Assembly: GCA_963704815.1 (NCBI GenBank)
Contig: CAVPHU010000010.1
Location: 310,001 to 374,000, forward strand
DNA length: 64,000 nt
Origin: DATKWD01 sp963704815
Lineage (GTDB): Bacteria; Actinomycetota; Acidimicrobiia; Acidimicrobiales; Salinilacustritrichaceae
Reading direction: 5' to 3'
Positions 1-11,001 of this stretch are shown here, in pieces. Position 1 is the first letter of the stretch, and every line of letters begins with the position of its first letter. The translations under genes and the position numbers were made by a program. The notes under the pieces were generated by a model, which saw only the letters and a program-made list of their open reading frames with translations, was not told where the DNA came from and searched no databases.

Positions 1-1754
1 CCGTCGACCGACACGGCGTCGAGGGTGAGCGCCCGGTCGGCACGGCCCCACATGAGGTGATCGGGGTTGCCCCTCCATCCGAACCAGAAGATGTCGTCGG
101 CACCATCGGCGTCGAAGTCGCCGACGACAGGGGTGACGTGATCGTTCATCGTGATCCTCGCTGATGTGAAGCCACCCGGTCCGCCCCAGAAGACGTGGTC
201 GGACGTGCCGTGGTCGCCGTAGAACAAGATGTCGTCGGCGCCGTTGCCGTCGAAGTCACCGACCCTCGTGACGTAGTCGCCGTGGATGTTGGTGGTCACG
301 TTTCGATGTCCACCGCCCGGTTTGCCGTACCAGACGTAGTCGGCCGGCGAGCCGGGTCGATACCAGAAGACGTCGCCGATCGTGTCGCCGTCGAAGTCAC
401 CCGAGAGGGGCTCGTAGAGCCCGCTCACCCGTGAGGACCTCCTCGTCAGGTCGGGTCCGGTGGCACCCGACAGGTCGATGTCGGCTCGCGATCCCGGGTG
501 GTAGATGAGCGCATCGTCTCGTCCGTCCCCCGTGCGATCTCCACGGACGAGAATCGACGGCGCGCTGCGTCTCGACCCGTCGATCGCCGCGCCGACGAGG
601 TAGCGGATCACATCGAGTTGGCCGTACAACCGCCCGCCGGGGCAAGTCGTCTGGCCGGTGTTGCGATGGCCGCTGATGCGGTTCAGGGTGACGGGCGTAC
701 CCGCAGCCCCATGATGGGTGGCGATGCCCGGGTACATCGTCACCGATCCGTGGTTGGGGACGTGGTGCTCCGCGAACTTCCACGCGATCAGATCGCTGGT
801 CGCCCTGAGCGAATCGAAGGGGGGAGCAACGTCCTCGTGGGTGCCCAGCACGACGATGCCGGTCGTCCCGACGTTGAAGCCGTACGCGTGGCCGCCGATG
901 ACCGTCCGGTCGATGCCGCCGGCCCGGGCCTCCCACGTCTGGCCGAATCGGTCGACCGCGAAGTTGTACGCGATGTCGTTCCAGCCCCGAACATCCATGT
1001 GGTACGCCTGGATCGATCGGAGGATGCCCGGAACCTGCGACGAGGAGTAGGTGTTCGAGGTCACCGAGTGGTGGACGATCGCCACCTCGAGGGTTGCCGA
1101 CGTCGAGGGAGTGACCTTGGGGCCCGGGCGCCCCAAGCCGACCGCGGGCGCACGACCGGGTCGGCGCCGGCCGTCGGTTCCTCGACCGCCAGGGTGGCCT
1201 GCGCGTCCTCTCGCACGAGGTGCACGGTCGGCTGGCCCAGGGCGGTGGGGAACTGGATCTCGTACGCATCGGCCGAGCCGACCCAGAAGGGCTCGGTGAC
1301 GGCTGCCGCCGCGGCCTCGTCGTCGGGCCGGTGGTCGGCCGAGAACGCGAAGTGGTGCCATGGGTCCCATGTCCCGCCGGTGCGGGTCCGCACGATGACC
1401 GCCGACGGATCGACCCCGGCCGGCCAGCCCACCCCGATGGTGGTGAAGGCGCCGGCATCGTGGTCGAGCACCACGAGATCGTTCCTCGGCACGGGTGGCA
1501 CCGGCCCCACTGCCCTGATCGTGGTCGTCGCCGGCGGTCGGCACCGTCGTGGGGTCGACGAACGCCTCGCCCACGGGTGTCGGCACCGGATTGGTCGACT
1601 CGGTGGACATCTCGGTCGCCCACACCAGGCGGGGCACGGGGACGAGCACGAATCCAACGGCGAGGACCGCAGTGACCAGCACGGCTCTGGTCAAGCGTCG
1701 GTATTGCGGGGAGCTGCGAAACTCGGCCGTATCCGTGCAGTTCCCGAGCATCAT
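1..1754 (-). CDS. Secreted PGRP-type N-acetylmuramoyl-L-alanine amidase with FG-GAP-like repeats (partial, two frameshifts)
   Basis: Zinc amidase expected to cleave the MurNAc-L-Ala bond of peptidoglycan outside the cell. A hydrophobic signal segment (AVLVTAVLAVGFVLV) is followed by a linker, then the PGRP domain beginning RSAWGARAP, with IVHHSVT and GHRNTGQTTCPG supplying metal-ligand-type His and Cys residues. Downstream, repeated GDFDGDxxxD blocks (about positions 400 to 1) look like FG-GAP/VCBS beta-propeller repeats, and the 3' end lies outside the window. The reading frame shifts twice: near 1535 (one extra base) and near 1120 (one missing C in a G/C run). The start may be ATG at 1754 or TTG at 1694; the shorter form has the more normal signal peptide and avoids the hairpin at 1709-1745. 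Confidence 0.8.
   Translation of the reverse strand, partial: MMLGNCTDTAEFRSSPQYRRLTRAVLVTAVLAVGFVLVPVPRLVWATEMSTESTNPVPTPVGEAFVDPTTVPTAGDDHDQGSGAGATRAEERSRGARPRCRRLHHHRGGLAGRGRSVGGHRADPHRRDMGPMAPLRVLGRPPARRRGRGGSRHRALLGRLGRCVRDPVPHRPGPADRAPRARGRAGHPGGRGTDGRRRPGRAPAVGLGRPGPKVTPSTSATLEVAIVHHSVTSNTYSSSQVPGILRSIQAYHMDVRGWNDIAYNFAVDRFGQTWEARAGGIDRTVIGGHAYGFNVGTTGIVVLGTHEDVAPPFDSLRATSDLIAWKFAEHHVPNHGSVTMYPGIATHHGAAGTPVTLNRISGHRNTGQTTCPGGRLYGQLDVIRYLVGAAIDGSRRSAPSILVRGDRTGDGRDDALIYHPGSRADIDLSGATGPDLTRRSSRVSGLYEPLSGDFDGDTIGDVFWYRPGSPADYVWYGKPGGGHRNVTTNIHGDYVTRVGDFDGNGADDILFYGDHGTSDHVFWGGPGGFTSARITMNDHVTPVVGDFDADGADDIFWFGWRGNPDHLMWGRADRALTLDAVSVD
1709..1745. repeat. Hairpin element C, copy 1
   Basis: Stem GGGAGCTGC / GCAGTTCCC (one G-T wobble) around a loop containing AAACTCGGCC. 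About 45 nt here match the hairpin at 20868-20902, where the stem is fully Watson-Crick. It lies between the amidase gene and mdh, about 100 bp before the mdh start. Function unknown. Confidence 0.6.
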
Positions 1755-1835
1755 GGGGTCTTCGACACCTTCACCGTCTCGGTCAAGCACGAAGTGTGCG
1801 GTATCGCGAGCTTCGGGATGCGGATGGCCGAGAAC

Positions 1836-1841
1836 TACCTT
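1836..1841 (+). promoter_or_regulatory. Leaderless-type -10 of mdh
   Basis: TACCTT ends 8 nt before the mdh ATG, so transcription would start at or next to the start codon. No Shine-Dalgarno sequence lies between. Confidence 0.5.
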
Positions 1842-1849
1842 TGCCTCTC

Positions 1850-2843
1850 ATGAGCACGCCTCCCGTCAATGTCGCCGTCACCGGAGCCGCCGGCCAGATC
1901 GGCTACTCGCTCCTCTTCCGAATCGCCAGCGGCGATCTGCTGGGCCCCGACCAGCCGCGTCAAGCTCCAACTGCTCGAGATCCCGCCGGCCATGGGTGCG
2001 GTCGAGGGGGTCATCATGGAGCTCGACGACTGTGCGTTTCCGCTGCTCGCCGGCGTCGAGGCGACCGACGACCCGAACGTCGCCTTCAACGGGGCCAACA
2101 TCGCCCTGCTCGTCGGTTCGATGCCGCGCAAGGCCGGGATGGAACGAGCCGACCTCCTCGAGGCCAACGGTGGCATCTTCACCGTGCAGGGCAAGGCGCT
2201 CAACGACAACGCCGCCGACGACGTGCGGATCCTCGTGGTGGGCAACCCGGCCAACACCAATGCGCTGATCGCCATGAACAACGCCCCCGACATCCCCGAC
2301 GCCCGTTTCACGGCGATGACCCGGCTCGATCACAACCGGGCGATGGCACAGCTGGCGTCGAAGACCGGCACGACCGTCAACGACGTCACCAAGATGACGA
2401 TCTGGGGCAACCACTCGGCCACGCAGTACCCCGACATCTTCCACGCCGAGGTGAGCGGCGGCAGTGCGTTCGAGGCAGCCGGATCCGATCAGGCCTGGCT
2501 CGAGAACGACTTCATCCCGACCGTGCAGAAGCGGGGCGCGGCGATCATCGACGCACGGGGCGCGTCGTCGGCGGCATCGGCGGCCAACGCGGCCATCGAC
2601 CACGTCCACGACTGGGTGCTCGGCACGCCCGACGGCGACTGGGTGTCGATGGGGATGCCATCAGGCGGCCAGTACGGCGTCCCCGAGGGCCTCATGTCTT
2701 CGTTCCCGTGCACGTGCTCCGACGGCGAGTACACCGTGGTCGAGGGTCTCGACATCGACGACTTCAGCCGCGCCCGCATCGATGCCTCGGTCGCCGAACT
2801 CGCCGAAGAGCGCGACACCGTGAAGGACCTCGGCCTGATCTGA
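1850..2843 (+). CDS. mdh: Malate dehydrogenase (one frameshift)
   Basis: NAD-dependent oxidation of malate to oxaloacetate in the TCA cycle. The Rossmann motif GAAGQIG is at residues 11-17; VGSMPRKAGMERADLL holds the mobile-loop arginines, NPANTNA follows, RLDHNRA is the substrate-binding and catalytic segment, and WGNHS carries the active-site His. Corrected length is 330 aa, as expected for the cytosolic family. One extra C near 1957 breaks the frame between GPDQP and the conserved KLQLLEIPP. The ATG follows a TACCTT box by 8 nt. Transcription converges on the glycosylase gene, with a long hairpin between them. Confidence 0.93.
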
Positions 2844-2857
2844 GACCCAAAGCTCCG

Positions 2858-2907
2858 GTTCTGGTGCACACATGTTGTCGTCAGCGACAACATGTGCGCA
2901 CCAGAAC
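2858..2907. terminator. Long near-perfect palindrome, likely bidirectional terminator
   Basis: Arms of 23 nt starting GTTCTGGTGC and ending GCACCAGAAC pair with a single mismatch around a TCAG loop. It occupies the gap between the convergent mdh and fpg genes. There is no T-tract, as is common for high-GC actinobacterial terminators. Confidence 0.7.
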
Positions 2908-2912
2908 GGGTG

Positions 2913-3750
2913 TTACTTGAGGAACTTGCTGGTCGTGTTGTCGGCCAGCACCTTGCCGCCGGTCTGGCAGGTGGCGCAGTAGTTGACCGTGTAGCTGCGG
3001 TACGCGACCGCACGAATCGTGTCGCCGCACACCGGGCATGCTTCGCCTTCTCGGTGGTGGACCGACCCGGGACGATCGGCGGACTTCGACATCGAGTCGC
3101 GGCCCCGCTCGAACTCGAGTGATTCGGCGATGCACCCGTGCATCGCCTCCACCAGGGTCTCGGCGTCGTCCGAGCCGAACTTGCCGGTCATGGCGAACGG
3201 CGACAGCTTCGCCCGATGGCAGATCTCGTTCGCCAACCGCCGGCCGACGCCGGCAATTCTCCGCTGATCGCGGAGGAAGCCGTGGAGCCGCGGTGTTCTC
3301 GCTTCCGAGCGCGTCGAGGAGTTGCTCGGCATCGAGGGCATCGGCATCCGGTCCGAGCTTGGTGAGCGGCTCCTCCCGGGTGGGGTCGGCGTTCACCACC
3401 CACACCCCGGCCCGGCGTTCGGTGCCGGCCTCGGTGAGGAGGAGGGCCCGACCATCGGCGAAGGTCCACCGGGCCTGTCCGCCTCGGGGCTTGGCCGACT
3501 GCTTCTCGTCGGGGAGCAGTCGGCCGCCCTGCATCAGGTGAACGACGAAGGTCGCGGCACCGAAGTCGAGCAGGAGGTACTTGCCGCGTCGCCCAACCGT
3601 TCCGAGAGGGTGGCCGTATGCGGTCGCCGGGTCGGGAGTCGCGGTCTTGAGCGCGGTGAACGTGATGGGCCGGAAGCCGTTGAGCTCGTTGCCGCCGAAC
3701 TCGTCGGTCAGGCGTTCGGCGTGGGCTTGGAGCTCGGGCATCTCCGGCAT
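2913..3750 (-). CDS. Fpg/Nei-family DNA glycosylase (one frameshift)
   Basis: Base-excision repair glycosylase/AP lyase for oxidised bases. The N-terminus MPEMPEL places the catalytic Pro2 and Glu3, GRRGKYLLLDF carries the beta-hairpin Lys, and the C-terminal zinc finger is CPVC...CATC, ending in K. Corrected length is about 278 aa. The frame changes near 3285, between ENTAAPR and HGFLRDQRRIAGVG, by one extra base. The exact subfamily (Fpg or Nei) cannot be fixed from motifs alone. The ATG follows TAGGGT by 9 nt. Confidence 0.88.
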
Positions 3751-3759
3751 GGCGAATCC

Positions 3760-3765
3760 ACCCTA
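3760..3765 (-). promoter_or_regulatory. Leaderless-type -10 of the DNA glycosylase gene
   Basis: TAGGGT on the minus strand ends 9 nt before the ATG at 3750. Confidence 0.4.
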
Positions 3766-3833
3766 CGCATTCGTCGGCGCCGGCCGCGGCGGCCCGGCTG
3801 CCCGGTTCGTCGAGGCCGTGGCAGGGTGGAGCC

Positions 3834-4418
3834 ATGGATCCGGACCAGCCGGTGTGGTACGTCGCCTACGGCTCGAACCTCCGGCGCGCCCGGTTCGAGG
3901 TCTACGTGCACGGCGGCACGGTCGAGGGTGCATCGAGGGTCTATCCCGGCTGCCGTTCGGGCGCAGCGTCGACCGATGAGGCGCCCGTGACGCTCCGGCA
4001 TCGCCTGGCGTTCGGCCGGTACTCACCGAACTGGGGGGGTGGCGTCGCCTTCATCGACCCGAACCGGGACGAATCGGCCACGACGATCGGCCGGGCGTGG
4101 CGCATCCGTGCCCAGCAACTCGGCGACGTGATCGCGGAGGAGAACGGAGCGGCCACCCACGATCCCGATCCGACCTGGCTCGATCTCGCGGTCGGGGGCG
4201 CGGCCCACGGACCGTTCGGGTGGTACGGCGCCGTCGTGCGCTGCAACGACGTCGCCGGTGAGCCGGCCTTCACCGTCACGAGCGGCGACTGGCCGATCGA
4301 GTCCAACGCGCCGACCGTGGAGTACCTGGCCCACGTGCGCATCGGTCTGCACGAGTTGGGCCACGACGAGGCGTCGGTCGACCGCTATCTCGCGGTGGCG
4401 ACCAGCGGGCTCGCCTGA
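3834..4418 (+). CDS. Gamma-glutamylcyclotransferase-like protein
   Basis: 194 aa with the N-terminal YVAYGSNL motif typical of the GGCT/AIG2-like fold, where the YGSN loop binds the gamma-glutamyl group. The usual catalytic Glu cannot be placed with certainty. The middle has GGGVAFIDPN and a C-terminal helical part unlike short GGCTs, so the substrate is unknown. It is a single gene after the divergent glycosylase, with no clear partner. Start ATG chosen because YVAYGSNL is normally near the N-terminus. Confidence 0.65.
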   Translation: MDPDQPVWYVAYGSNLRRARFEVYVHGGTVEGASRVYPGCRSGAASTDEAPVTLRHRLAFGRYSPNWGGGVAFIDPNRDESATTIGRAWRIRAQQLGDVIAEENGAATHDPDPTWLDLAVGGAAHGPFGWYGAVVRCNDVAGEPAFTVTSGDWPIESNAPTVEYLAHVRIGLHELGHDEASVDRYLAVATSGLA

Positions 4419-4427
4419 CCGGACGGA

Positions 4428-4781
4428 TCAGTCACCGCTTCCCGCCGCCGGGAAGAGGACGCCGAGGCCTTCGAGCAGGCCCTGGTGGCGCATCACCTTC
4501 CGGAGGTCACCGCCGACGACCACCTCGCCGCTCATGAACGCATCGAGCGCCGAGCGGTCGCCCGCGGTGATCGCCGCAGCAACCGCAGGCTCGGCGGTGA
4601 TACGGAGATCGGCGCTGCCTTCGTGGTCGGTGGTGGCGCACACGCGGCCGCCGGCGATCGTCAGGCGATAGGCGCGATCACCGACCCGGTAGTCGATGCT
4701 CAGATCGACCTCGGGCTCGACGGCAACCGACGCGGCGGCGTCGTTCAGCGCCGCCACCCAGTCGTCGGAGAAGGGCTCCAT
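4428..4781 (-). CDS. SCP2 sterol-binding-domain-like protein
   Basis: 117 aa from the ATG at 4781. The stretch with YRLTIAGGRV and ADLRITAEPA, followed by FMSGEVVVGGDLRKVMR, follows the SCP2 lipid-binding fold (the '...G.l.v.GD...' pattern near the C-terminus). Such proteins bind or hand over hydrophobic ligands; the ligand here is unknown. A longer start at 4829 exists but would overlap the divergent RDD gene, so the shorter form is preferred. Confidence 0.65.
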   Translation of the reverse strand: MEPFSDDWVAALNDAAASVAVEPEVDLSIDYRVGDRAYRLTIAGGRVCATTDHEGSADLRITAEPAVAAAITAGDRSALDAFMSGEVVVGGDLRKVMRHQGLLEGLGVLFPAAGSGD

Positions 4782-4815
4782 GGCGGGCGACCCTACCGCC
4801 GTTGCCGGCCGCCGA

Positions 4816-4821
4816 TACCCT
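4816..4821 (+). promoter_or_regulatory. Leaderless-type -10 of the RDD gene
   Basis: TACCCT ends 6 nt before the ATG at 4828. Confidence 0.4.
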
Positions 4822-4827
4822 CGCTCC

Positions 4828-5388
4828 ATGGAGCCGGTTCCGTCCGACGAGGCCCGACCTGCAGCGGCCAGCCGGCCGCTTCGCTTCGCCGCTCGGGCCT
4901 GCGACCTGGCGCTGATCGCCTACGTGTTCGGCGTCGTGGTGATCGAGATCCGCGGCCGCCTGCTGGGGGGCGACGTGTTCGCCACCCGACCGCTCGCCGG
5001 GGCGCAGGACCCGCAGCAGATCCTGCCGATCCTGGTGGCCGTCGTGCTCCTCGCCGACACCGTCCCCGTGGCGATCTGGGGGCGAACCCTGGGCAAGGCC
5101 ATGCTCGGCCTGCGGGTCGTTCGTGCCGAAGCGGTCGATCGCGCGCCCGGGCTGCTGCGAGCTGTCCTCCGGACGGTGCTCGTGTTCGGCGTGCTGGTGC
5201 TTCCGCCCGTGGTCGGCGTACCGGTGTTCCTGGCCCTGGTGGTCAGCGTCGTCGCCGACCCGGGTGGGCGGGGCCTGCACGACCGACTCGCCGGGACCCT
5301 CGTCGTTCCGGCGCCACGACCCGAACCACCGGCGCGCGGTTCCATACCCCTGGCCGCCCCCCGTCCCCCTCACCCCGACGACCTCTGA
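4828..5388 (+). CDS. RDD family membrane protein
   Basis: 186 aa. An N-terminal RFAARACDLALIAYV gives the Arg-Asp signature, with the first membrane helix around residues 25-42, a second around 65-85 (ILPILVAVVLLADTVPVAIW), then GRTLGKAMLGLRVV, and a C-terminal hydrophobic pair ending in the family-typical GRGLHDRLAGTLVV. The role of RDD proteins is mostly unknown; some are linked to ion or osmolyte transport. The tail is Pro-rich. Confidence 0.8.
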   Translation: MEPVPSDEARPAAASRPLRFAARACDLALIAYVFGVVVIEIRGRLLGGDVFATRPLAGAQDPQQILPILVAVVLLADTVPVAIWGRTLGKAMLGLRVVRAEAVDRAPGLLRAVLRTVLVFGVLVLPPVVGVPVFLALVVSVVADPGGRGLHDRLAGTLVVPAPRPEPPARGSIPLAAPRPPHPDDL

Positions 5389-5413
5389 CCGGATCGTCGC
5401 CGATCGGAACCCG

Positions 5414-6332
5414 ATGCTTTCTCCCACCGATGAAGCGCACCACCCGGCGGGCCCCGAACCGCTCGCGTTCGAGTCCTGGTACTTCGACTTCGCCACCCTC
5501 GACGGCTCGGTCGGGGGCTACGTGCGCATCGGTCTCATGCCGAATCTGGGCCGCACCTGGTACTGGGCGTGCGTGGTGGGCGAGGGTCGACCGCTGGTCA
5601 CCGTGATCGACCACGACGTGCCTTTGCCGGCTCGACCGGGTTCACTCGAGATCCGGTCGGAAGGGCTCTGGGCCGATCACACGGTCGAGACGCCGTTCGA
5701 GCACTTCACGCTGGGGGCCGAGGCGTTCGCGGTCGGGGTCGACGACCCGTTCGAGGTCTACGACGGCGAGCTTCGAGGCGATCGGGTGGCGTTCGGTCTC
5801 GACCTCGAGTGGGAGACCGACGGAGGGGTCTACCCCTATCCGGGGAACACCCGCTACGAGGTGCCGTGTGTGGTCCATGGAGAGGTGCTCGTGGGCGACG
5901 AGGTCATCGACTTCGACGGGGTCGGCCAGCGCGACCATTCGTGGGGGGTTCGCGATTGGTGGTCGCTCGGATGGTGCTGGACGTCGGGCCGGCTCGAGGA
6001 CGGCACGCGATTCCACGGTGCCGACATCCGTGTCCCGGGGCTCGACTACGCCGCCGGATACGTCGGTGCACCCGGCGAGGCGCTGACGCAGATTCCGCAT
6101 CAGATGCGTTCGACGGAGGTGCTCGGCGATGCCGGTGTGCCCACGACGGCGTCGCGTCGACCTCGGCCTGCTCGACGTCGAGGTCGAGCCCGTCGCCTGG
6201 AGCCCGGTGCTGCTCACCGCTGCGGACGGTCGACAGAGCCGGTTTCCCCGGTGCCTCGGCCGGTTCGCCGCGAGCGACGGTCGCACCGGGGTCGGCTGGA
6301 CCGAATGGAACCAGCCGCCACCCCCGGCCTGA
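5414..6332 (+). CDS. Conserved protein with RDHSWGxRDW motif (DUF7064-like, one frameshift)
   Basis: About 305 aa after correction. The recognisable core is FESWYFDF near the N-terminus and the GVGQRDHSWGVRDWW motif in the middle, seen in a family of actinobacterial proteins distantly compared with carotenoid hydratase/AttH-type lipocalin folds. No function is established. An extra base near 6145 shifts the frame between TTAS and VDLGLLDVEVEP, and the corrected frame ends GWTEWNQPPPPA. Family naming is from memory and should be confirmed with a profile search. Confidence 0.6.
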
Positions 6333-6357
6333 TCTTCACGCCGGTCGAGTGTGGTGG

Positions 6358-7317
6358 TCAGTCGAGGGCGTCGTGCAGAATGGCTGGTTCGGGGTTGGTG
6401 TGCTCCCGGCGGCGAGCGAACGTGGCGAGCCCGATGACCACGGCCGCGGCGATCACGGCGAGGATGATCGGCACGATCGGGTCGGCGCTCGAGACGAACG
6501 GCTCGGCGTCGTCGATCTCGATGTTGAGGTCGACGCCCGGGCCGGCCAGATCGGTGCCGTGGGTGCCGTTCGGCCACGGCCACAACACGCGGAGGGAGCC
6601 GATCATCAACCCGACGAGCGCAGCCATGATCACCGGTTCGTGCTTGTCGAGGGCCCAGCCGAGCACTTGGGAGAACAGTCCGAGCCCCACGACGGCGCCC
6701 ACACCGAACACCGCGACGATCACCAGGTCGCGCTCGTCGACGGCATCGAGGATGTACTCGTACATCCCGAGCATCAGCAGCAGGAACGATCCGCTGACCC
6801 CCGGCAAGATCATGGCGCAGATGGCGATCGATCCTGCGGCGAGGACCACCAGCAGCGATGGATCCGACACCGGCCCCGACCGCAGCCCGAGCACGAAGAA
6901 CGCGATCGCGCCCGTGCCGACGAGGATGAGCCAGCGCTGGGGGTCGAGTTTGTCCATCTCGCGGCTCGTCACGATGATCGACCCGACCACCAGCCCGAAG
7001 AACACGGCTGCAGTGCGGACCGGCTGCTCGTCGAGCAGTCGCTGGATCACCGACACGAGCGAGAGGACCGCCAGGCCGATGCCGGCCAGCAGGGGGATCA
7101 GGAACGCGAAGTCGAGCTCGTCGAACTTCTCCCTTGCACCTGCGAAGTCGAGCTTCGCCACCCGGCCCAGCATGCGGGCCCCGGTGCGCACCTGGTCGAC
7201 CAGCTCGGTGTAGATGCCGAAGACCAGGGCGATCGTGCCGCCCGAGACGCCGGGGACCACGTCGGCGGCGCCCATGCAGAATCCGCGGGCGATCTGGGCG
7301 CTGAGCTTGCGAATCAC
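6358..7317 (-). CDS. DUF368 polytopic membrane protein (polyprenyl-phosphate transporter family)
   Basis: 319 aa with about eight hydrophobic segments. GAADVVPGVSGGTIAL at the N-terminus and ILPGVSGSFLLLMLGMYEYI in the middle are the two inverted PGVSGG/S signatures of DUF368. Members such as PopT recycle undecaprenyl phosphate across the membrane for wall synthesis, so that role is inferred here. The start is GTG, 7 nt after TAACCT, consistent with a leaderless message. Confidence 0.85.
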   Translation of the reverse strand: MIRKLSAQIARGFCMGAADVVPGVSGGTIALVFGIYTELVDQVRTGARMLGRVAKLDFAGAREKFDELDFAFLIPLLAGIGLAVLSLVSVIQRLLDEQPVRTAAVFFGLVVGSIIVTSREMDKLDPQRWLILVGTGAIAFFVLGLRSGPVSDPSLLVVLAAGSIAICAMILPGVSGSFLLLMLGMYEYILDAVDERDLVIVAVFGVGAVVGLGLFSQVLGWALDKHEPVIMAALVGLMIGSLRVLWPWPNGTHGTDLAGPGVDLNIEIDDAEPFVSSADPIVPIILAVIAAAVVIGLATFARRREHTNPEPAILHDALD

Positions 7318-7324
7318 AGCCGTG

Positions 7325-7330
7325 AGGTTA
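7325..7330 (-). promoter_or_regulatory. Leaderless-type -10 of the DUF368 gene
   Basis: TAACCT on the minus strand ends 7 nt before the GTG at 7317. Confidence 0.4.
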
Positions 7331-7408
7331 CGGCTCGGCGGCGCACAGCTCCGAAACGTCGGGTGGTGGTGCGGACAGGAGTGACCCGGGTGGACCGATG
7401 GGTGTCCC

Positions 7409-8218
7409 TCAGCCCGGCATCTCGAGCACCACGCCGAGTTGGCGCGAGTTCGCCAGCACGCGTCCGTCCTCGCTCCACAGCACGCCGTCCTCCTCGAGGT
7501 AGCCGCGTGTCAGCGTTCGGCTCGTGAACTGCACGAGACACCACTCGTGAGCCATCGGAGGGTCGTCGCGAAAGTGGACCGTCAGATCGACCGTGGGCAC
7601 CGGGTTCGGTCGGGACAGCTTGCCGAAGACCGCAGGGAGCCAGGCATCGCTGAGGGCTGCCAGCACCGTGTGGTCGAGCGGGGTCTCCTCGGCGAGCCGG
7701 ATCCAGCCGCCGACCACCGCCGGGGCATCCGGACGCGGTTCGCCGGCGACCGGATGCTCGCCGAACACCCATCGCTGGTCGTAGCGCGCCCGCATCGGGA
7801 CGTCCTCGGCCGGCACCGGTGGCGGTTCGAGATCCTCGGGTCGGGGGACGTCGGGCATGACGAGGTCGTCGAAGGACTCGGCCACCCGGTCGACGGCGAA
7901 GGCGGCCAATCCGATCACGAGCAACCGATCGTCCTGGGTCATCCGGACACTGAGGTTGTCGAGCGTCCGTCCGGAACGCTCGACGGTGACGTCGATGGTC
8001 ACGGCACCTTCGGTGGGCGGGCGGAGATAGTGGAGGGTGAGCGAGCGGGCCGCTCGTTCGGCGTCGTCGACCGCGTCGGTGAGGGCCCGCATCGCCAGCG
8101 CCGCGAGGTATCCACCGTTCGGGCCACGGATGATCCACCACGCCCGGCTGACGTTCGCCGTCCACCGGCCTTGGGCCACCCGTGTGACCGCGGTGTCCTC
8201 GGTGAACCGACTCGCCAC
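7409..8218 (-). CDS. Acyl-CoA thioesterase-like protein (double hotdog fold)
   Basis: 269 aa. RAWWIIRGPNGGYLAALAMRAL matches the first hotdog (a Gly-Gly-Tyr helix start), followed by SLTLHYLRPP; the second half has GGWIRLAEETPLDH and VDLTVHFRDDPP, the mirror hotdog. This layout is the TesB-like/Acyl-CoA_thio_3 family acting on acyl-CoA esters. It starts with GTG 15 nt after the sdhB stop on the same strand, so it may be co-transcribed with sdhCAB, though no metabolic link is obvious. Confidence 0.75.
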   Translation of the reverse strand: MASRFTEDTAVTRVAQGRWTANVSRAWWIIRGPNGGYLAALAMRALTDAVDDAERAARSLTLHYLRPPTEGAVTIDVTVERSGRTLDNLSVRMTQDDRLLVIGLAAFAVDRVAESFDDLVMPDVPRPEDLEPPPVPAEDVPMRARYDQRWVFGEHPVAGEPRPDAPAVVGGWIRLAEETPLDHTVLAALSDAWLPAVFGKLSRPNPVPTVDLTVHFRDDPPMAHEWCLVQFTSRTLTRGYLEEDGVLWSEDGRVLANSRQLGVVLEMPG

Positions 8219-8232
8219 GTCGGCGACGCCGC

Positions 8233-8994
8233 TCAGCTCTGGCCGGACAACTTGCGGTTCTTGAACTGCGCCTTCACGTAGTCGCGGTTCATGTAGGCGA
8301 TGTAGTCGATCGGGATCTCCTTCGGGCACGCCTCCTGGCATTCGCCGTGGTTCGTGCACGAGCCGAAGTACGACTCCATGGTGTCGACCATCGACTGGAC
8401 CCGTTGGTAGCGCTCGGCCTGGCCCTGGGGCAGCAGGTTGAGATGTTCGATCTTCGCGGCGGTGAACAGCTGGGCGGCCGAGTTGGGGCATGCGGCCACG
8501 CAGGCTCCACAGCCGATGCACGCCGCGGCGTCGAACGCTGCGTCGGCGGCTTCCTTCGGCACCGGAATGAGGTTGGCGTCGGGCCCGGCACCGGTCGGCG
8601 CGGTGATGTAGCCGCCGGCGTTGACGATCTCGTCGAGCGCCGAGCGGTCGACCATGAGGTCACGGAGCACGGGGAAGGCCGCCGCCCGCCACGGTTCGAT
8701 CTCGATGGTGTCGCCGTCGGAGAACTTGCGCATGTGGAGCTGGCAGGTCGCCGTGCCCTGTTGCGGGCCGTGGGCCTGCCCGTTGATCATCAGTCCGCAG
8801 CTGCCGCAGATGCCTTCGCGGCAGTCGTGCTCGAACACCACCGGCTCCTCGCCGGCCACGGTCAGCTGCTCGTTGAGGATGTCGATCATCTCGAGGAACG
8901 ACATCTCGGGCGACACGTCGTCGATCGGATAGTCCTTCATGGCCCCCGGACTGTCGGGTCCGTCCTGGCGCCAGATCTTGAGGGTGAGTCTCAT
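8233..8994 (-). CDS. sdhB: Succinate dehydrogenase iron-sulfur subunit
   Basis: 253 aa electron-transfer subunit of complex II. The plant-type [2Fe-2S] ligands are in CREGICGSCGLMINGQ around residues 58-73. The bacterial ferredoxin domain has CIGCGACVAACPNSA and CTNHGECQEACP for the [4Fe-4S] and [3Fe-4S] clusters. Last sdh gene of the operon, 12 nt after sdhA. The composition matches the sdh/frd type found in Actinobacteria with a single cytochrome b subunit. Confidence 0.95.
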   Translation of the reverse strand: MRLTLKIWRQDGPDSPGAMKDYPIDDVSPEMSFLEMIDILNEQLTVAGEEPVVFEHDCREGICGSCGLMINGQAHGPQQGTATCQLHMRKFSDGDTIEIEPWRAAAFPVLRDLMVDRSALDEIVNAGGYITAPTGAGPDANLIPVPKEAADAAFDAAACIGCGACVAACPNSAAQLFTAAKIEHLNLLPQGQAERYQRVQSMVDTMESYFGSCTNHGECQEACPKEIPIDYIAYMNRDYVKAQFKNRKLSGQS

Positions 8995-9006
8995 CGTTGC
9001 GATCCT

Positions 9007-10928
<1,922 letters not shown>

Positions 10929-11001
10929 GTGCGTTCCCCGGCCACGCAGGCCGTGCCTGGACGGCTTCCTCGTGCCTCGTCAGCCTTGTGTGGATGGCGG
11001 G
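10929..11001 (-). repeat. Dispersed hairpin repeat, type A (locus R1)
   Basis: One type-A unit in the sdhC-sdhA gap. Stem CACG...AGGCCG / CGGCTT...CGTG (one G-T wobble). On the coding (minus) strand it begins just after the sdhC stop and ends GGCCGGGGAACGCAC directly before the sdhA ATG. It is related to the units at 17378, 19509 and 38051. Confidence 0.8.
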
